Shown: piece by piece, positions 43,023-57,510 of the stretch | Numbering within the stretch: position 1 is the stretch's first letter | Layout of the letters: every line of letters starts with the position of its first letter | Notes under the pieces: model-generated | The model's database searches: none | Told to the model about the DNA's origin: nothing | What the model saw: only the letters and a program-made list of their open reading frames with translations | Assembly (NCBI GenBank): GCA_963693315.1 | Contig: OY856188.1 | Span: 268,517,114 to 268,581,113, forward strand | DNA from: Diogma glabrata | Taxonomy: Eukaryota > Arthropoda > Insecta > Diptera > Cylindrotomidae | Direction: 5' to 3' | Length of the DNA stretch: 64,000 nt | Made by a program: the position numbers and the translations under genes

Positions 43023-46000
43023 TATATATTTATAAACGTTAAGAAATGGTGAATGTGTTTCATATTTAAAAATATTTTGCTGTTTTAAAAATTGATGATG
43101 CGAATGTATAGATTTTGCTCCATAGAAAATTTTACAACGCGGCTAAAGAAGTTTTCACTTAAAAAATATCAGGATAAAAAGTTGTTAAAGTTTTAGGCAG
43201 ACATGTGTTCATGAGACCCCACATCACAAGGCTCCCACTTTTACCCTTATTTTGAAAAAAATTCCATTTTAAAATGAATTTGCTAAGATACCAAAAGTTT
43301 TTCAAGATTCCATGTATTTCACCCTCATTTAAACATACCATAAAAGGCACAACATTTTTTGAATTACTGATTTAGATTTTCTAGTTGTCCAAAAAAAAAA
43401 ATCGGAATAGAAAAATAATTCTTTTAAATAAAATTTTAGGTTGGTGAGTTTTAATCCAGAAAACAGTAGAAGAACAGAATCCGTGCAATAAATTGTTAAT
43501 GGACGAGTAGAGTTGTAATATCAAAAGAAACTTTAAAGCTTCTCTTACTTCAGCTTGTTTTTTTCTAAGCAACAAACATAAGCATTCATAAAAAAAATTA
43601 TGTCGTTTATGTAATGAAATGTATTAATTTCAGTCCTCCACAATCATAACAAACAAAAATCCACTTTAACTTTCTTCTACTCTATTATTATTATTTACAA
43701 CCCTCCAAGTAGAAAATTCTGATTGTAAGATTGTTAACTAAAGTTTTATGTATTTTTGAATTCTTTTATATAAGAAAAGTAAAAATAGAGGCGATCTTTC
43801 TTTTTATTTATGTTTGCTGATTTCATCCTATGAAATAAAAAATAAGTTTCTAGAAATAACAAAGAGGAGATGATGGTAAAGAATATAATGAATATAAATG
43901 AAAGAGGCGGTTGAGTTTTGAGAATAGTTGAACTTTTGGTTTTGTTTTATATGTCAAAATTATTTTTTCACGTGAAAGGTACTATTGAATCTCATACAAA
44001 ACATTTCAAAACTTAGCACATACGAAAATGATTTAGAATTCAATTGAAAAATTTAATAGAATTTAATTTACAACTTTATAAGTAAGGGGAGTAAAACAAA
44101 ATATATTTAGATGTTTACAGATTTTATGATGGCAGTAAAATGTTTTTCCTATATTTTTATTGATTTTATTGTTAAGATAAACAAAATGTGATAGATATTG
44201 TATTAGACAACCTACTATTATACTTAACAAGTTATAAGAAAACATAAACAATTTGTCCATTTCATTTTAAGGGTTTTATTATTATTTACGTCAAAACGAT
44301 TTAACGGATTATGCGTTAGATAAAATGTGCTGTTGATAGAGTTGTTTTTGTTTTCTGTAATTTTAGAAAAATTGTTTGGAGATTTCTTTTGCAATTGATG
44401 TTGATCAAAGTTTAATGGACACTTAAACAATAAATAAACATTCATAATAGAAGAAAAATCTTTAAAAATGTAACAAAAATTAAATTTGCTAAACGGGCGG
44501 TCCTTTTATGAGAGGTTCAATAAACCTTAAAAATGAAAAACTAAAACATGTTACAAATGCTAATACATAGGACAGAATTTGAATTATAATTACAATGTTT
44601 TAAAATGAACAGGATTGAAATACTTAGTGTTTGGGAAAAAATTGAACCAAGTGTTGTGATATTTTTTGAACCCTTGTCTGTTTTATATTTCAATAATCTA
44701 AAATTCTTCAGACCGGTGGGTTAAGGAATCAAAAAATGCATCTAAGGATGTTTTTCAAATTGCTGGCAAGTGTGTGAATGATGTAAGACCAACTTTGAGG
44801 AATATGGAAGTTAATTTGTTAGAATCGAGTATGTCTCTGAATTTCGTTAACATTAAACCTAACATTAAACCCCTTTTCGTTAACATTAAACAGTAATTCA
44901 TTTCTTTATTAAGGTTTGCTTAGGATTAGAACAGCAATATAGTGCTAATTTTTGCATGAATGTTCATGGTGGTTTTTAACTTTACTTGTTTGAGGAAAAA
45001 GCTAGATGTGCTCGCAATGTTCATTTTCTCATTGCTTAAATCTGCTCCTATAAACGTTTTTAATCCATGATTAGTGATGCTGAATAGCGTTTGGTACGTA
45101 TGCCATCAACCGCCAAAATTCTAGAACAATGTAAGTTTTCATGCAAGTACCTCTTTGGGAAGACCAACAACTTCTGAACGTGAAACAATCGAAAAAAGCA
45201 CCGAACTTACAACACCGTCCTTAAAGAATGCCTTATTCATGTGAAAATCCGGTATATAAATGAAAATACCTCAAACGTTGTAGAAACATTTAACGATAGC
45301 AGTTACTGCAATGATACAAAAATTATAACTCTGTTACTAAATCGCTTTAAAATGGGCTCAAAAAACTTTTCTGCTTTCACACAATATCAAAAAGACCTCC
45401 AATAGAGTCACTCATAAGATTAAATGATTTATATGGTAAGCGATATACAAGACACTTACGTTTAAGTGTTGATCCATGTCGCTGGCCTTGAGTTTATACA
45501 CAACAACAATAGCTAAATAAATAAAGAAGAAAAAGAAAAACGTTAAGGAGCTGGTACCAAACAAACCTTTAAATAGTTAAAACGATTAAATGCTAATACA
45601 CTTAAAAAAATTGTAGGTGAAATATAACAAACAATGGTCTGTTGTATTTATTTAAAGTACACGTTATTCGATTTTCTATTATTTTAACAAACATGTTTGT
45701 TAATTGCCAGTTTTCAACAAATATGTTTGTTAAGTATTTTAAACTACCTTCACAAGCAGTTGATTGATTTTGTTTCTTGAAAATATGAAAAAAATTGGAG
45801 TAGTAAGGGCATGAAATTTATAGTGAACTTTGTGGAAGAACAGTAAAAGTGAAATTTTGTGAAATGAAAAGCATATTTTGCATAGCATTGTGTCAATTAA
45901 AATAGCTAAAAAAATAAGTGAATTTTTAGTGAATTTAAATTATTTGAATGTTCTGAAAAATTTAAGGAAAGTCAACAGTTTTGATTGTTATGCCCGCCAA

Positions 46001-46980
46001 ATTACGTGATGTCTAACAGGTATCGTTTGTAACATTATACAACCAAATATCGAACAATTTGGGTTCTGTTTAAATGGGTTGACAGGAAGTTAGGATTTGA
46101 CAAATGAAACAGCCAAAAACCTGTACTAACAGCAAAGAATAACTTCCTAATCAACCCACACTTTTTTATTCTTGCATCTATGATATCACATCATCGTATT
46201 TTTAATTAACAACTTTTAATATAACTGGGCAGCGTTAAATTTTAGATTCATTGTAGAGACATCAAGGTTATAATTGTTTTTGTTATAAACTTGCATTCTC
46301 ATTATATAAACATTTCGAATCTCTCTTCTCGATATCTCTTTTTGCTTGAATAAAATGAAACAGAAAAAAAGAAAACATTAAAAAGATATATGACCATTTC
46401 CAGTTCTTGTTTGTATTATTTAGATGTTTCAATGATACGATTGTTTTTTTAATAAACAAGGTGACCTTTTTGTTTTGTTTGTAGCTAATAAATGATAAAA
46501 TACAATTGAAAATGCCCTTTGAAAATGAAACAGCATGTTCTTTATAAATGTTTTTTTTGTAAATGTATTGTTATAACAATATGCACGACGAGTTAAGAAT
46601 ATATGCAATCAACTCTTCTTCTTCCTTGTTTAGTTAATTTTAAAAATATACAAGAAAAAACATTTTTCAATTTTAGTTGAATTGTAATTAAGATGTCAAT
46701 GAAAAACAAAAATGTGATTATTTACTTATATAAAAATATATAAAATATTTGTATATTGATAGATTTTTTTGTTTTAATTTAAATATTTGTGTTTGTTGTT
46801 GAATCATATAAATATTTATTATAGTATAACGTGTGGTAAAGTGATTTTTCTTACCATAGAGAAAATTATAAATAAAAATAAAAATTGCTGTTTGGAAAAA
46901 TTGTGTTAATAGATAATAATTTATATCTTGAAGTTGTATCTGTGCCTTGGGTTGTTCAGTGTTTAGTTAAAAAGACAGCA
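43023..46980. other. AT-rich stretch, no gene
   Basis: No coding family was recognised. At 45600-45740 a segment beginning TACACTTAAAAAAATTG contains AACAAACATGTTTGTTAA twice, with similarity to 48800-49020. At 45990-46160 TAACAGG...GACAGGAAGTTAGGATTTGA and TAACTTCCTAATCAACCCAC are loosely inverted. Confidence 0.45.
45597..45745 (+). repeat. MITE-like end with AACAAACATGTTTGTTAA palindromes
   Basis: ACACTTAAAAAAATTGTA resembles the ACACT(T/G)AAAAAAA termini frequent among insect MITEs. Shortly after, TAACAAACATGTTTGTTAAT and AACAAATATGTTTGTTAAG are near-perfect palindromes. Related words (AACAAACATGTC) occur at 48806-48860. No opposing terminus was located. Confidence 0.4.
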
Positions 46981-46987
46981 AATATAG

Positions 46988-48775
<1,788 letters not shown>

Positions 48776-48779
48776 TAGT

Positions 48780-49021
48780 AGAGTCCGCGCATTATCGTCA
48801 AAAGTTAACAAACATGTCCGGATGTGGTTTTGTTCGTAATAATTAACAAACATGTCTGTAAAATTTACAAACTGTTCGTTAAGAATTCTTGGTAAAATAA
48901 ATTCAACTGACATCAATTTGTTGTATTCTAGGAACAAATTGTAGGATCAAAAGTAACAGAAATGTGTGTAGAATCGAAGGACATTTCTGTAAATTTTACG
49001 AACATTTTTTTTTGAGTGTAA
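48780..49021. repeat. MITE-like segment ending in TTTTTTTTTGAGTGTA
   Basis: AACAAACATGTC occurs twice (48808, 48846). Inverted words TCTGTAAA(A/T)TTTAC and GTAAATTTTACGAACATTTT surround the centre. The right end TTTTTTTTGAGTGTA is the reverse of the TACACT(C/T)AAAAAAA end at 45597. It may be a MITE of the same group. Confidence 0.45.
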
Positions 49022-49339
49022 ATAGACTGTTCTATCACAAATGCCGCAGACGACTGTGGATGGCGGAGTGCATCGCTACCCAAACAAGCTGCTAATATTA
49101 GAAGGGGAAGATATCTGAGACAAATTTGCAACAAAACGAAACAGACGATGCTTTAGGTGGTATTCTGGTCTTGAAATTTAAAAACAATCGATATTTTTTT
49201 CTACATCTTTAAGAATATGTCCTCAACAGCTAGAATTATTTTTAATATTATTAGAATTATTAGAAGACGCGACAACTAAGCCGTTCGGGCGGAGCAAATA
49301 TTCTCATGCTCCATATTGTCAGCTCCAAAGTATTTATGT

Positions 49340-49494
49340 GTAACTAAATTTTCGAAGCGAAGAAAGCGTTTAATTGCAAATAATTCTAAACAATAAAATT
49401 TATTATCAATAAATCAATTGTATTTTCAAGGTTGCTTAAAATTGCAATTAAACATTTTCTTCGCTTCCTTTCAATTTTTGGAAAATGTAGTTAC
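49340..49494. mobile_element. 155-bp MITE-like inverted repeat
   Basis: GTAACTAAATTTTCGAAGCG, AAGAAAGCGTTTAATTGCAA on the left pairs with TTGCAATTAAACATTTTCTTCGCTTCC...AAAATGTAGTTAC on the right, with one roughly 12-base insertion in the right arm. The loop is about 50 bases and AT-rich. No target duplication was obvious. Confidence 0.7.
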
Positions 49495-50930
49495 CCGTAA
49501 TTGTTTTGTAGTCGACGATGTATACATAAAAATCTATAATCCAAAGGCAATTATAACGTATTTTGTTGTACTTACTTCATAATTAGTGTTTAGTTGAGTT
49601 TTATTATTATTTGATTATTATTTTTAAACGTATTTTTCTCGAAAAATCTATTTTCAAAATGGTTGAACAACTATTTTCAAAATGGCTGACATGATATCAG
49701 AAGTTCTACTCAAACGATTCACTTGAAATTTGGCGAAAATCTTCTTTGTAAACCCTCTATAGTTTAGCCCTTGTATTCCTAAAACTTTTTTACTATTTTT
49801 AAAAAATCTCGCCATTTTGTGATTTTTTTAGGGACAAAATAAAGCGAAATTTTTTTATTAAATAATTTTTCAAACTTTTTGGTTTCAGATTCCTAACAGG
49901 AATAAAAACCATGTCAACCAGAAATAAAAGTTTTTCCTTTTTTTTATCTTACTCTAAAATTTAAAATGCCTCTAAGTCACAGCCACTAAGCGAAAAAAAA
50001 ATGCAGATTTTATTATAAATGAGTTCAGGAAACCCCAGCGACGTTTAATTGTATAGAATTGCTAGAAGTGCTATATATGAGACTAAACGGAACTATAAGT
50101 ACATGTAGTGAAAGAAATCACTTGCAGCAGCTTGATTCTAAAGACAAAAGATGCACAAATGAGCAAATAAACAATACTTTATGCATTGCTTGAGCTTGAA
50201 TTCCATCTAAAAATAAAGAAAGTTGAAAAGCAAACCGAAGAGCTACTAGGCAAACTGCGTGACAGTAATGGCCACTTTTACGAATTTCGTACAAAATATC
50301 TGTGAAAACACCATTCAGGCAAAACTAAATGTAATTAAATAAAAAGGACAAACTGGTAGAGCAATAATCTAAGAAATTTCAAATTTGAGATCTGCGAGTA
50401 AAAAGATGTTCAAAAAGAAAACGACCCAGACCCCCCAGAGGTAACGCATAAAGATTTAATTTTCCTTTCTATACTCACAATTAAAAGGAAAACGGTGACC
50501 TCTTCCGTTCTATCTACCATTGCTACAAATTTTTCAACCAATGGAGTATATTAAACCAGCGGTTGTTTGACACAATAGACGTGCCCTAACATAGAGAAAT
50601 CAGAAGAACAGCTCAACTTCATTATTATTTTTAAGATGATTGAACTTAAATCGAAGTAATAGTTATAAAGCAGTCCTGGAACGTTTAAAGAAAAGCTTTT
50701 CAAATGGATCGTGTTATTATTATTCAAAACGTAGATAATTATTCATAGCACATAGATCCAAAACAAACAGCTGCTTTCCTTGGTTTGAAGACATCGGCGG
50801 TCAAAATATGGTCCTACAACAACAAAATAAAACCATTTATTAGGATTATCAGAGAGCCAAAACGCATACACTCTATCCGTAAGTTATTAAGAACACATAA
50901 CATATTTTAAATTCAGTTCATAGTTCAAGT
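49495..50930. other. AT-rich stretch, no gene recognised
   Basis: CTATTTTCAAAATGG(T/C)TGA occurs twice at 49650-49690. From 50030 to 50470 a plus-strand Lys/Glu-rich stretch (VEKQTEELLGKLRDSNG) could be a decayed gag-like or coiled-coil frame but shows no family motif. Confidence 0.4.
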
Positions 50931-51140
50931 CTGCATGGTCCATCGAGCCGGATTAGACTTTATTACATGACTTACAGCTAAATACTTAAACGATTTAAAA
51001 AGAAACCAATATGCTTACATATGAACAATGATACGGTAATGGGCATTAAACTTTCAGTTCTTAAATTTTTTTAAGAAACTTCAGCAATATAATTTAATAA
51101 ACTAAACTTAATAATCCGGCTCGACGGACCATTCCTAGAG
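50931..51140. repeat. inverted pair of BEL/Pao leader motifs
   Basis: ATGGTCCATCGAGCCGGATTA (50937) and, on the minus strand, ATGGTCCGTCGAGCCGGATTA (ending 51137) face each other across about 160 bases. They differ by one base from the motif before the 20.7-kb BEL gag. Two head-to-head leaders suggest an inverted nested insertion. No gag motif was recognised next to them. Confidence 0.5.
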
Positions 51141-52600
51141 CTAAAGCATTTTTGTTTCCATTCTATACTCAAAATTATATTGGCATTAAATCTCAAAGTT
51201 CTTTACTTAAAAAGTTCAAAGGATTTCAAATTCGTAGTCAATTAAACCACCACTTGTAAGATTATACCAGAAGTTATAATCGTTCAATCAGCACGAATCT
51301 ACCAACACAACAGATCGTAGTGATTTGGAATATCGTCGTTTGTTTGTCCCTTAAGGAATTTTCCCAAGCAAGTTCATTATATAGTTCAAAAACAAAACTT
51401 TTTCGTTTTAAACAATTTACCACAAATTTCTAAACAATTTTTCATTTTCCCTTATCATATCGATCTTTTTAATTCTAACTGAACAAATTTTACAACTTAA
51501 AATGTAATTAATCTAAATAAGCAAAAACTGTTGCTTGCGATAATAATTGTTCACAAATTAATTATCCACCTCATTGAACTTTATTCTATTTTAAACGGTT
51601 TATTATTAATAATTTTTCTTTTATAATTGAACTCAACAATTTCTTCTATTACCTACTGGAAAAGAATGAAAACGTAATTTATTATAAAACTATTAAAATT
51701 ATTATACGCTAATATGGAAACACTTTTCTTCTCCATTGTTGTTTTATGTTCGGGTTGGCTTTTTTACCTTGTTAAAATATCATAATTAGATAAAATTAAT
51801 GTTTACAAATTTTCACAATCTCGTATCACATTTTTACCTTATATTGTTTTATCTTTTCCACCGTTTTTTTTTGTTTTACTTTGTTTTAACAACCACTTTG
51901 TCAGAGATATTCTATTGTGTGAAATTTTTTTTTGTACAAAATACTGAATGAGAAAAATATAAAAGAAAATTTTTGGTTTTTATTGGTTGTTTTATGATAA
52001 CTCTGTTCCACTGAAAATTGGAGTGGATGATTACAAAATGGCGAGTTAGTTGCATTAATGTCTCAGTACTCGTAGGTTGATAACAACAACTATATACAAT
52101 AACATAGTTATATTAAAGTTACTCATTTCCAATTCAACTACCTAAAAACTACCTGTAAATCTTTTGTTCCACCCATATATCAAAATTTCATGTTTTTTAA
52201 TAAAATTTCGACTTCAAAAACGTGTTCACATATTTTTTCTTTTAATATAGGAACGGAAATTTGGAAAATAATATTTGTATGAAGAAAATGCCTTATTGTA
52301 ATAACTCGTTTTTTTACGTGTGATGTCACACATTTTGTCAACCACAAAATTTAAATTAAAAATTAATAAGTTTAAAAGATTTTTTCTTGTAAACTTTAGA
52401 AATTGTGGCTTGGTATAAAACTTATAAATAAGAGCGAATAAAAATTTTACCCTGACATATAATCCTTAGTTCAAATTAAAACGCAATTTTTATCAAACTT
52501 TTAATTTCTTACAAAATAGTTTTAAACTTTTCTAAGATACTTAGGAGAAAAACAATTTTAAATTTAGCTAGAATTGTTTTTCGGATTTTTTCACACGTCT
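51141..52600. other. AT-rich stretch, no gene
   Basis: Poly-T/A-run DNA. No coding similarity or repeat partner was seen. Confidence 0.45.
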
Positions 52601-52669
52601 TGAGTGGAGTCTGTTGTTGCTTATGTCGTCTTAAAATCAACAAAATCCTATCAGGTTGTCCCAATAATT

Positions 52670-52830
52670 GTTGCACCAGAAAAAAAGTGATTAACAAATA
52701 TCAAAAATCATTGCACCAATATTAGGTGATTGTTGAATATCATAGATAAACCAAAAATTGGTGCACAAAAAAAAAACAGGTGATGAATGTTATTTATAAA
52801 TAAATAATTATCGCACCAAAAATAAGTGGT
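52670..52830 (+). repeat. minisatellite (GCACCAA...GGTGATTGTTGAATAT), copy 2
   Basis: Three units: TTGCACCAATATTAGGTGATTG..., GGTGCACAAAAAAAAAACAGGTGATG..., CGCACCAAAAATAAGTGGTAC. Same unit as 23090-23345. Confidence 0.7.
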
Positions 52831-53479
52831 ACATTATGTTTGAGGGTTAATTAACAGAAGTATTACATAAAAAGGGAGAACTGCTAATTGAAAATTTTTG
52901 ACTTGTTACCATATGCACGTAGTCATTCTGTTTGCGATAGCAGAAACGAACAAGCATGTCTCCTAAGCTTACGTATACTTTAGGCTTAACTTTTAACCTT
53001 TTGATGTGAAAAAACGAACAAAAAAATTTCTTTTATAATTTAAAAACGATTGTGCATTGTGATTATTGTTTGTTTATCTTGAAACAATTAACCCACTGAC
53101 CAAAACTTTATTTTTTTGTTTTTATTACGTAAAAGTTATATTGTGCATATTTCGTGAACTTAACATTTATTCAATTTTGTTTACATGTAACGGTTTTGTA
53201 ATTTTGAATAACCTGAATAGAGGAAAGTAAATTATGGTAAATATATAAAACTAGAACTTTGTTCAGCGTTTGTTTTTTAATATGAATTTTAGGTCAATTG
53301 TTTTTTATTAACTGGTAAGATTTTGAATTTACGAATATTTTGAAAGTGTTGGTGTTTTGGGAAGTAACTGTGGTAAAACACAAAACTGGTTTTACTACAT
53401 TCCTCCCTCCAACGGAAAAAAATTTTGTGTTCATCGTTGTAGGGAATTAAATTAGGGTCGTTTGGAATTGTCTGTCTTT

Positions 53480-54230
53480 ATTATTATTGTTTTTACGTTT
53501 GAGGATGTATATTATTTTAATATGTATATTACTAATATTATTCTTATAAAACTAGCCGTTGAGTATGGAGCTATACCCTGTATTTGTATCTGGTCTTTTT
53601 TGTGGTTATTAGTCCTGGTTTGTTCTGTTAGTATTAATCTGTTCCCAAGGTCAAACATTGTATCATCAGCGTCATTCATTTCATTATTGTACTGTTTGTT
53701 ATAGTTGATTGGAAAAACGTTTCGCGTTGGGTTTGTGGTTTTATGGCACAATCCAGTATGTAAGATTTCAGCCAGGTCTCAGATACACAGATGACATGAG
53801 AATTTAAATATGCAAATATCGATTTGATTTCAGCTATTTTAGGTAAGATGCTTTGAGAATTAAGATGACATGAACGACATTGTTCAAAGTTTTTCCCGTA
53901 TTAAGTGTCGACCTCAAAACAATAGTAGGAATACACATTTCGTTCAAGGGTTGAGTAGTACAATTCAAATTATTATTATTACGATTAAGATAATTCATTT
54001 CGATTATAAATTTTTCTCTTTTCAGTTTCAATTCTTTTTAACAGAAATGGACCCGTTTTTTCTGAAACACTATGCGATACATCAAGTTGAAGATTTAACG
54101 CAACATTTGCTCTTATGCAATTCACACAAATGTGTTCTAGCACAACAACATCCTTGAAAAGATGATTTCCTCCATATTTAAAACATACTCTTGACATCGT
54201 AGAACATCTATTGCTTCAATGTCCAGTCCA
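53480..54230 (-). pseudogene. non-LTR retrotransposon ORF1 end and ORF2 endonuclease start
   Basis: On the minus strand from 54200: CFKYGGNHLFKDVVVLEHIC...C (about 54180-54110) is a zinc-knuckle-like ORF1 end in which two Cys of CX2CX4HX4C appear replaced (Tyr and Val). Then CRSCHLNSQSILPKIAEIKS (about 53880-53825) and IFAYLNSHVICVSETWLKSY (to about 53765) form the start of a LINE endonuclease (LNxxSLxxKxxElxxxL...D/HVICxSETWL). GIAPYSTASFIRIILVIY (about 53580-53530) fits the strand before the catalytic core. Stops and frameshifts intervene. It sits inside the possible TIR element. Confidence 0.75.
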
Positions 54231-54359
54231 AACCCTAATGTTTATAGGATCGAATAAATTTTACATCATCATTTAAATTCTTTTGTTTGATAATCATTTA
54301 AACCATTTCCTCACTCTTCTATTTTTCCGACATTTTAACGATAAGAAGTTTAGGTTTTC

Positions 54360-54963
54360 TAACCCCAGGAACTACAACATCATAATTAAAATTCAGTCTA
54401 TCCTTAGCTACTTTCTCTTTAAATGATGTTCGAAAATCATCTAATTTTGGTGCAACGATTATTGATATTTGCTGGATATACAACAATCACGTTTTTTTGA
54501 GCAACAATTATTGAAAAAACTGATTTTTGTTGATTTTAAGACGACATAAGCAACAACGGACGGTCATATGTTACCAGTTTCGTCATCAACCTTATAATCC
54601 CGAAAAGAATCCAGATCAGATCATCAAGCTTAGTCAAACGCTGAATATCTAAATGTTTATGTGGTATGAGCGGAGTGGTGCTGGGCTTTGTTCTTCAATA
54701 ATTATCGGGTCGTTATAGTCCATTTTTTTCACCTTCTGTTTCTGTTCAAAAAATAACTGTGCGTGCATTCTGTATTTGTAAAGGATCGCGTGTATTTTTA
54801 TTGAGCTCACATACCTTGCCAAACCGCAAGAATTTAAAAAGGGGTTTGTTCTCATTCGTATGATCCAGTCAATAATCAAACAAGTGCTATGAATTTCTAA
54901 ATCGGTATCGCAATCATTTTCTAGCTGATAAAAGCCTTCATCTAAAGTTATATAGAAGCTCAT
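54360..54963 (-). pseudogene. possible LINE ORF1 N-terminal region
   Basis: Upstream on the same strand as the zinc-knuckle fragment. VVVPGVRKPKLLIVKM (about 54380-54330) resembles LINE ORF1 'VxVPxxxKPRLIV' RNA-binding segments. The open frame 54963-54649 (MSFYITLDEGFYQLENDCDT onward, ending in an acidic DYNDPIIIEEQSPAPLRSY tail) could be its N-terminal part but has no recognisable motif. It is interrupted by the inverted terminal repeat at 54440-54557, so contiguity is doubtful. Confidence 0.35.
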
Positions 54964-55934
54964 TCCTTAGAGCAAACAAAATTTAGATTTAGCCAGAAAC
55001 ATTTTATAATGAAGACTGGGTACCCCACCGTTGACTGAATACAGTTTATCCGCAAGCACCGTCTGTTGATCGTAGAGATAGTGGTGCGTTGAGTTGTTAA
55101 ACCCGAAGATAAAAATACAACAAAAACTTTATTTCTTTATAATAAATATTATCATTCTCAAAATATTAAAATCTCGTAATGGTAAAACAGATCACTTTCA
55201 ATAAAGTCTACATTCCTATTTGAAATTCCAAATTCCTGAGTTAATACAAGCGCAACGTTTAATTTTTTTTATTTCCGTAAAAATAAAAGTTTCTATTTGA
55301 ATTGCATCATCGAACCAGGAAAAATAAATTGAAAAATTTCGAGTTGAATATTAAGGAATTCGAGTATGTAGAAAGGGGGAAAGGAGGAAAATATGTATGT
55401 AGGATGAATAAATTTCTAGAATAAACTACTTCTATGAATATGATAAATGGTTTTATTTGATAAATATTTTTATGTATTTTAAGATTTTTTTATTTTAAAA
55501 ATGAATTATTTATTAGAATTACAATCTTATTCTTTATTTTCTTGTATGAATGAAGTGAATTTAAATTGAAGAATTGAATAAATAAAAGTTTATTGTAAAA
55601 ATGTTTTGGAATTTTATTTTAAAAATAAACAAGCAGTTAAGAAAGTTGGTACGATGTGAATTATGATGCTTGATTGATTATTTATTAAAGGTATGTGCAT
55701 AGGTAGATAAACAATAGCTTCTTTTCAAGAAAATTCTAAAACTGTTTTTTTTACAAAGTTACTCAGCCAGAGATATTAAGAGACCTCACCGTAGTGGCTT
55801 ATTTACGTTATATGTAACCACGCATATGGTCCACTTTAAGTATTAAATGATATTTTTAAAGGGTTTGTTGAAGACGTACATTTTTTGAAATAGTGTGGCG
55901 ACAAGACATTATCTTGAGCCTCTATATCAAGTGC
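54964..55934. other. AT-rich stretch with a fragment of the TGATATCTCAC repeat family
   Basis: AAGACTGGGTACCCCACCGTTGACTGAATA at 55009-55040 matches the repeat at 32877. The rest holds no recognised feature. Confidence 0.45.
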
Positions 55935-56252
55935 CCCTATATCGTTTTAATCATATGTTCGTACGAGTTTTAAAGAATTTCGAGATATATTTCAAATATT
56001 ATCAGAAATATATGTTTTAGGGAAAAAATGGCATGTGTCTTTCTTGTAGAGAATTAAATTTTCTTCAAAAGTATGTAATATTATTTTTAATCTGCATATT
56101 TTATGAGATATTAACGATTTTATATAAATATCAACTTCGATGATTTTGCGGCACGTGTTCTTTTGATTAAAAAAAAATTTTTCTTGGTTTTTTTTCCACA
56201 AAGAATTTTTTAGAGGATACCGCGGAAATTTTAATTTTTTACGATCAGTCTA
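55935..56252 (+). mobile_element. half copy of the TTAGACTGGTCG palindrome family
   Basis: The sequence matches the right arm of the 47203-47965 element: TACGAGTTTTAAAGAATTTC, ATTATCAGAAATATATGTTT, TTGTAGAGAATTAAAT, TCTGCATATTTTATGAGATA, TGATTTTGCGGCACGTGTTC, CCACAAAGAATTTTTTAGAG and ATTTTTTACGATCAGTCTA. Identity is about 80%. The left arm is missing. The right terminus (GTCTA, 56252) abuts the gypsy reverse transcriptase DD codons. Confidence 0.87.
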
Positions 56253-57510
56253 GCGTATAGATGATCTTTTGACAGCAGCGCAAACACTCGAACAGCATGA
56301 TGAAATATTGGAAAAATTTATGAAATGGGCAAAAGAATTAAACATAAAATTTAACGAGTTAGTTATAGTTAAGTTAGTTTAGGGTTACATTATCTCAGAA
56401 AATGTCATTGCATGTGATCCAAAATAGAACCAAAGCCATTTCGGAAATAGATAACCCGAAATCCAAAAACGATTTACAAAAAACCTTTGGGTATGATCAA
56501 CTATGTTAGAAAATTTTTAGCGAATCTTTCCAAAACTTTTAAACCTTTACAGAAACTGTTGAACGTCATTTTTAATGGCTAGACATACATACAGAATTTG
56601 CACACCAATTTTGAAAACGTTTGATAAGAAAAAATTAATTTCAAACCAGTGTGATAGCACCAAAGATGGTATTGGCTACTGTATAATGCAGAAAGGAAAG
56701 CCTATAATTTTTGTTTCTTTGAGCCTTACTGCAGCAAAAACAAAGTATGCTCAAATAGAAAAAGAGATGCTAGCAATTTGTTTTGCCTGCATAAAAATTT
56801 CACAACTGGATAATCCACTGTTAGGCATGATGTCAAAGAAAATGTGCTTAATTCCTTCCGCAAAACTACAAAGAATGAAATTGCGGCTACCTAAGTATGA
56901 CATAAGATAGAAATTCACGATAGGGAAACATTTATTTGGGCCCAATTTACTATCGAGATATTATAGTACAAATGACAAGAGTACGAAAATTTAAAATTTA
57001 GATGAAGTTATTCAAACTTTAAATATAAGAAAAATATAAGTAATTAAAAACGCTAAGTTTGAAAAAGGAAATAGATAGCGAAAGTATATTAGAAAAGCTT
57101 AAAAAAGTTTTGATCGAGGGCTGGCCAAAATAAAATAGAAAACTTTATGAAAATATCTCATTTTACTGGAAATTTATAAATGACTTAATTTTAGAAGCTA
57201 GGCTAATTTTTACCAAGAGAAATTATTAGTTCTAAGTTCATTGAGAAAATCTATGCTGAATTACTCGGAGAACATCTGGAGATAGAAAAAACAAAAACAA
57301 GAGCTAGCAAATGGTATGGCAGATACAGCTGTTAAAACTTATTAGAGAGTCAAAAGAAGGAAAGCAGGAATTATGGATTACTTTTATCAAATTCAGGAAT
57401 ACACCGGTACAACATTTAGATTTATCTCCAAGGGAGCTACTCATGGGTATAAAGACCAGAACTCTAATACCACGCAAAGAAACGGGAAAAGGGATGTTGT
57501 TATAAACTTT
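56253..57510 (+). pseudogene. second Ty3/gypsy pol (reverse transcriptase palm to integrase), decayed
   Basis: The sequence starts IDDLLTAAQTLEQHDEILEK (56259-56318), the catalytic DD and following helix, then FMKWAKELNIKF, GYIISENVIACDP, FPKTF/ANLSKTL-like thumb, then RNase H: LISNQCDSTKDGIGYCIMQK (56634-56693), GKPIIFVSLSLTAAKTKYAQ and IEKEMLAICFACIKI (to 56805). LLGMMSKKMCLIPSAKLQRM plus KLRLPKYDI ends RNase H (about 56820-56905). A 390-base gap then holds no recognised zinc-finger HHCC block. Integrase residues ANGMADTAVK and KEGKQELWITFIKFRNTPVQ, then LDLSPRELLMG (57306-57460), match the C-terminal catalytic part and its E. Stops and at least four frame changes are present. It differs from the 11.8-kb element. 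Confidence 0.87.

Larger units (their letters stand above)
52612..54557. mobile_element. possible 1.95-kb TIR element with minisatellite arms
   Basis: TGTTGTTGCTTATGTCGTCTT then AAAATCAACAAAA at 52611-52645 is matched in inverse at 54525-54557, and on both sides the next sequence is CAATAATTGTTGC and the GCACCAA...GGTGATTGTTG minisatellite (52670-52830 and, inverted, 54440-54520). So about 200 bases are inverted at each end. A LINE fragment (53480-54230) and AT-rich DNA lie between. The outer limits and target duplication were not established. Two independent inverted copies are an alternative. Confidence 0.6.
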
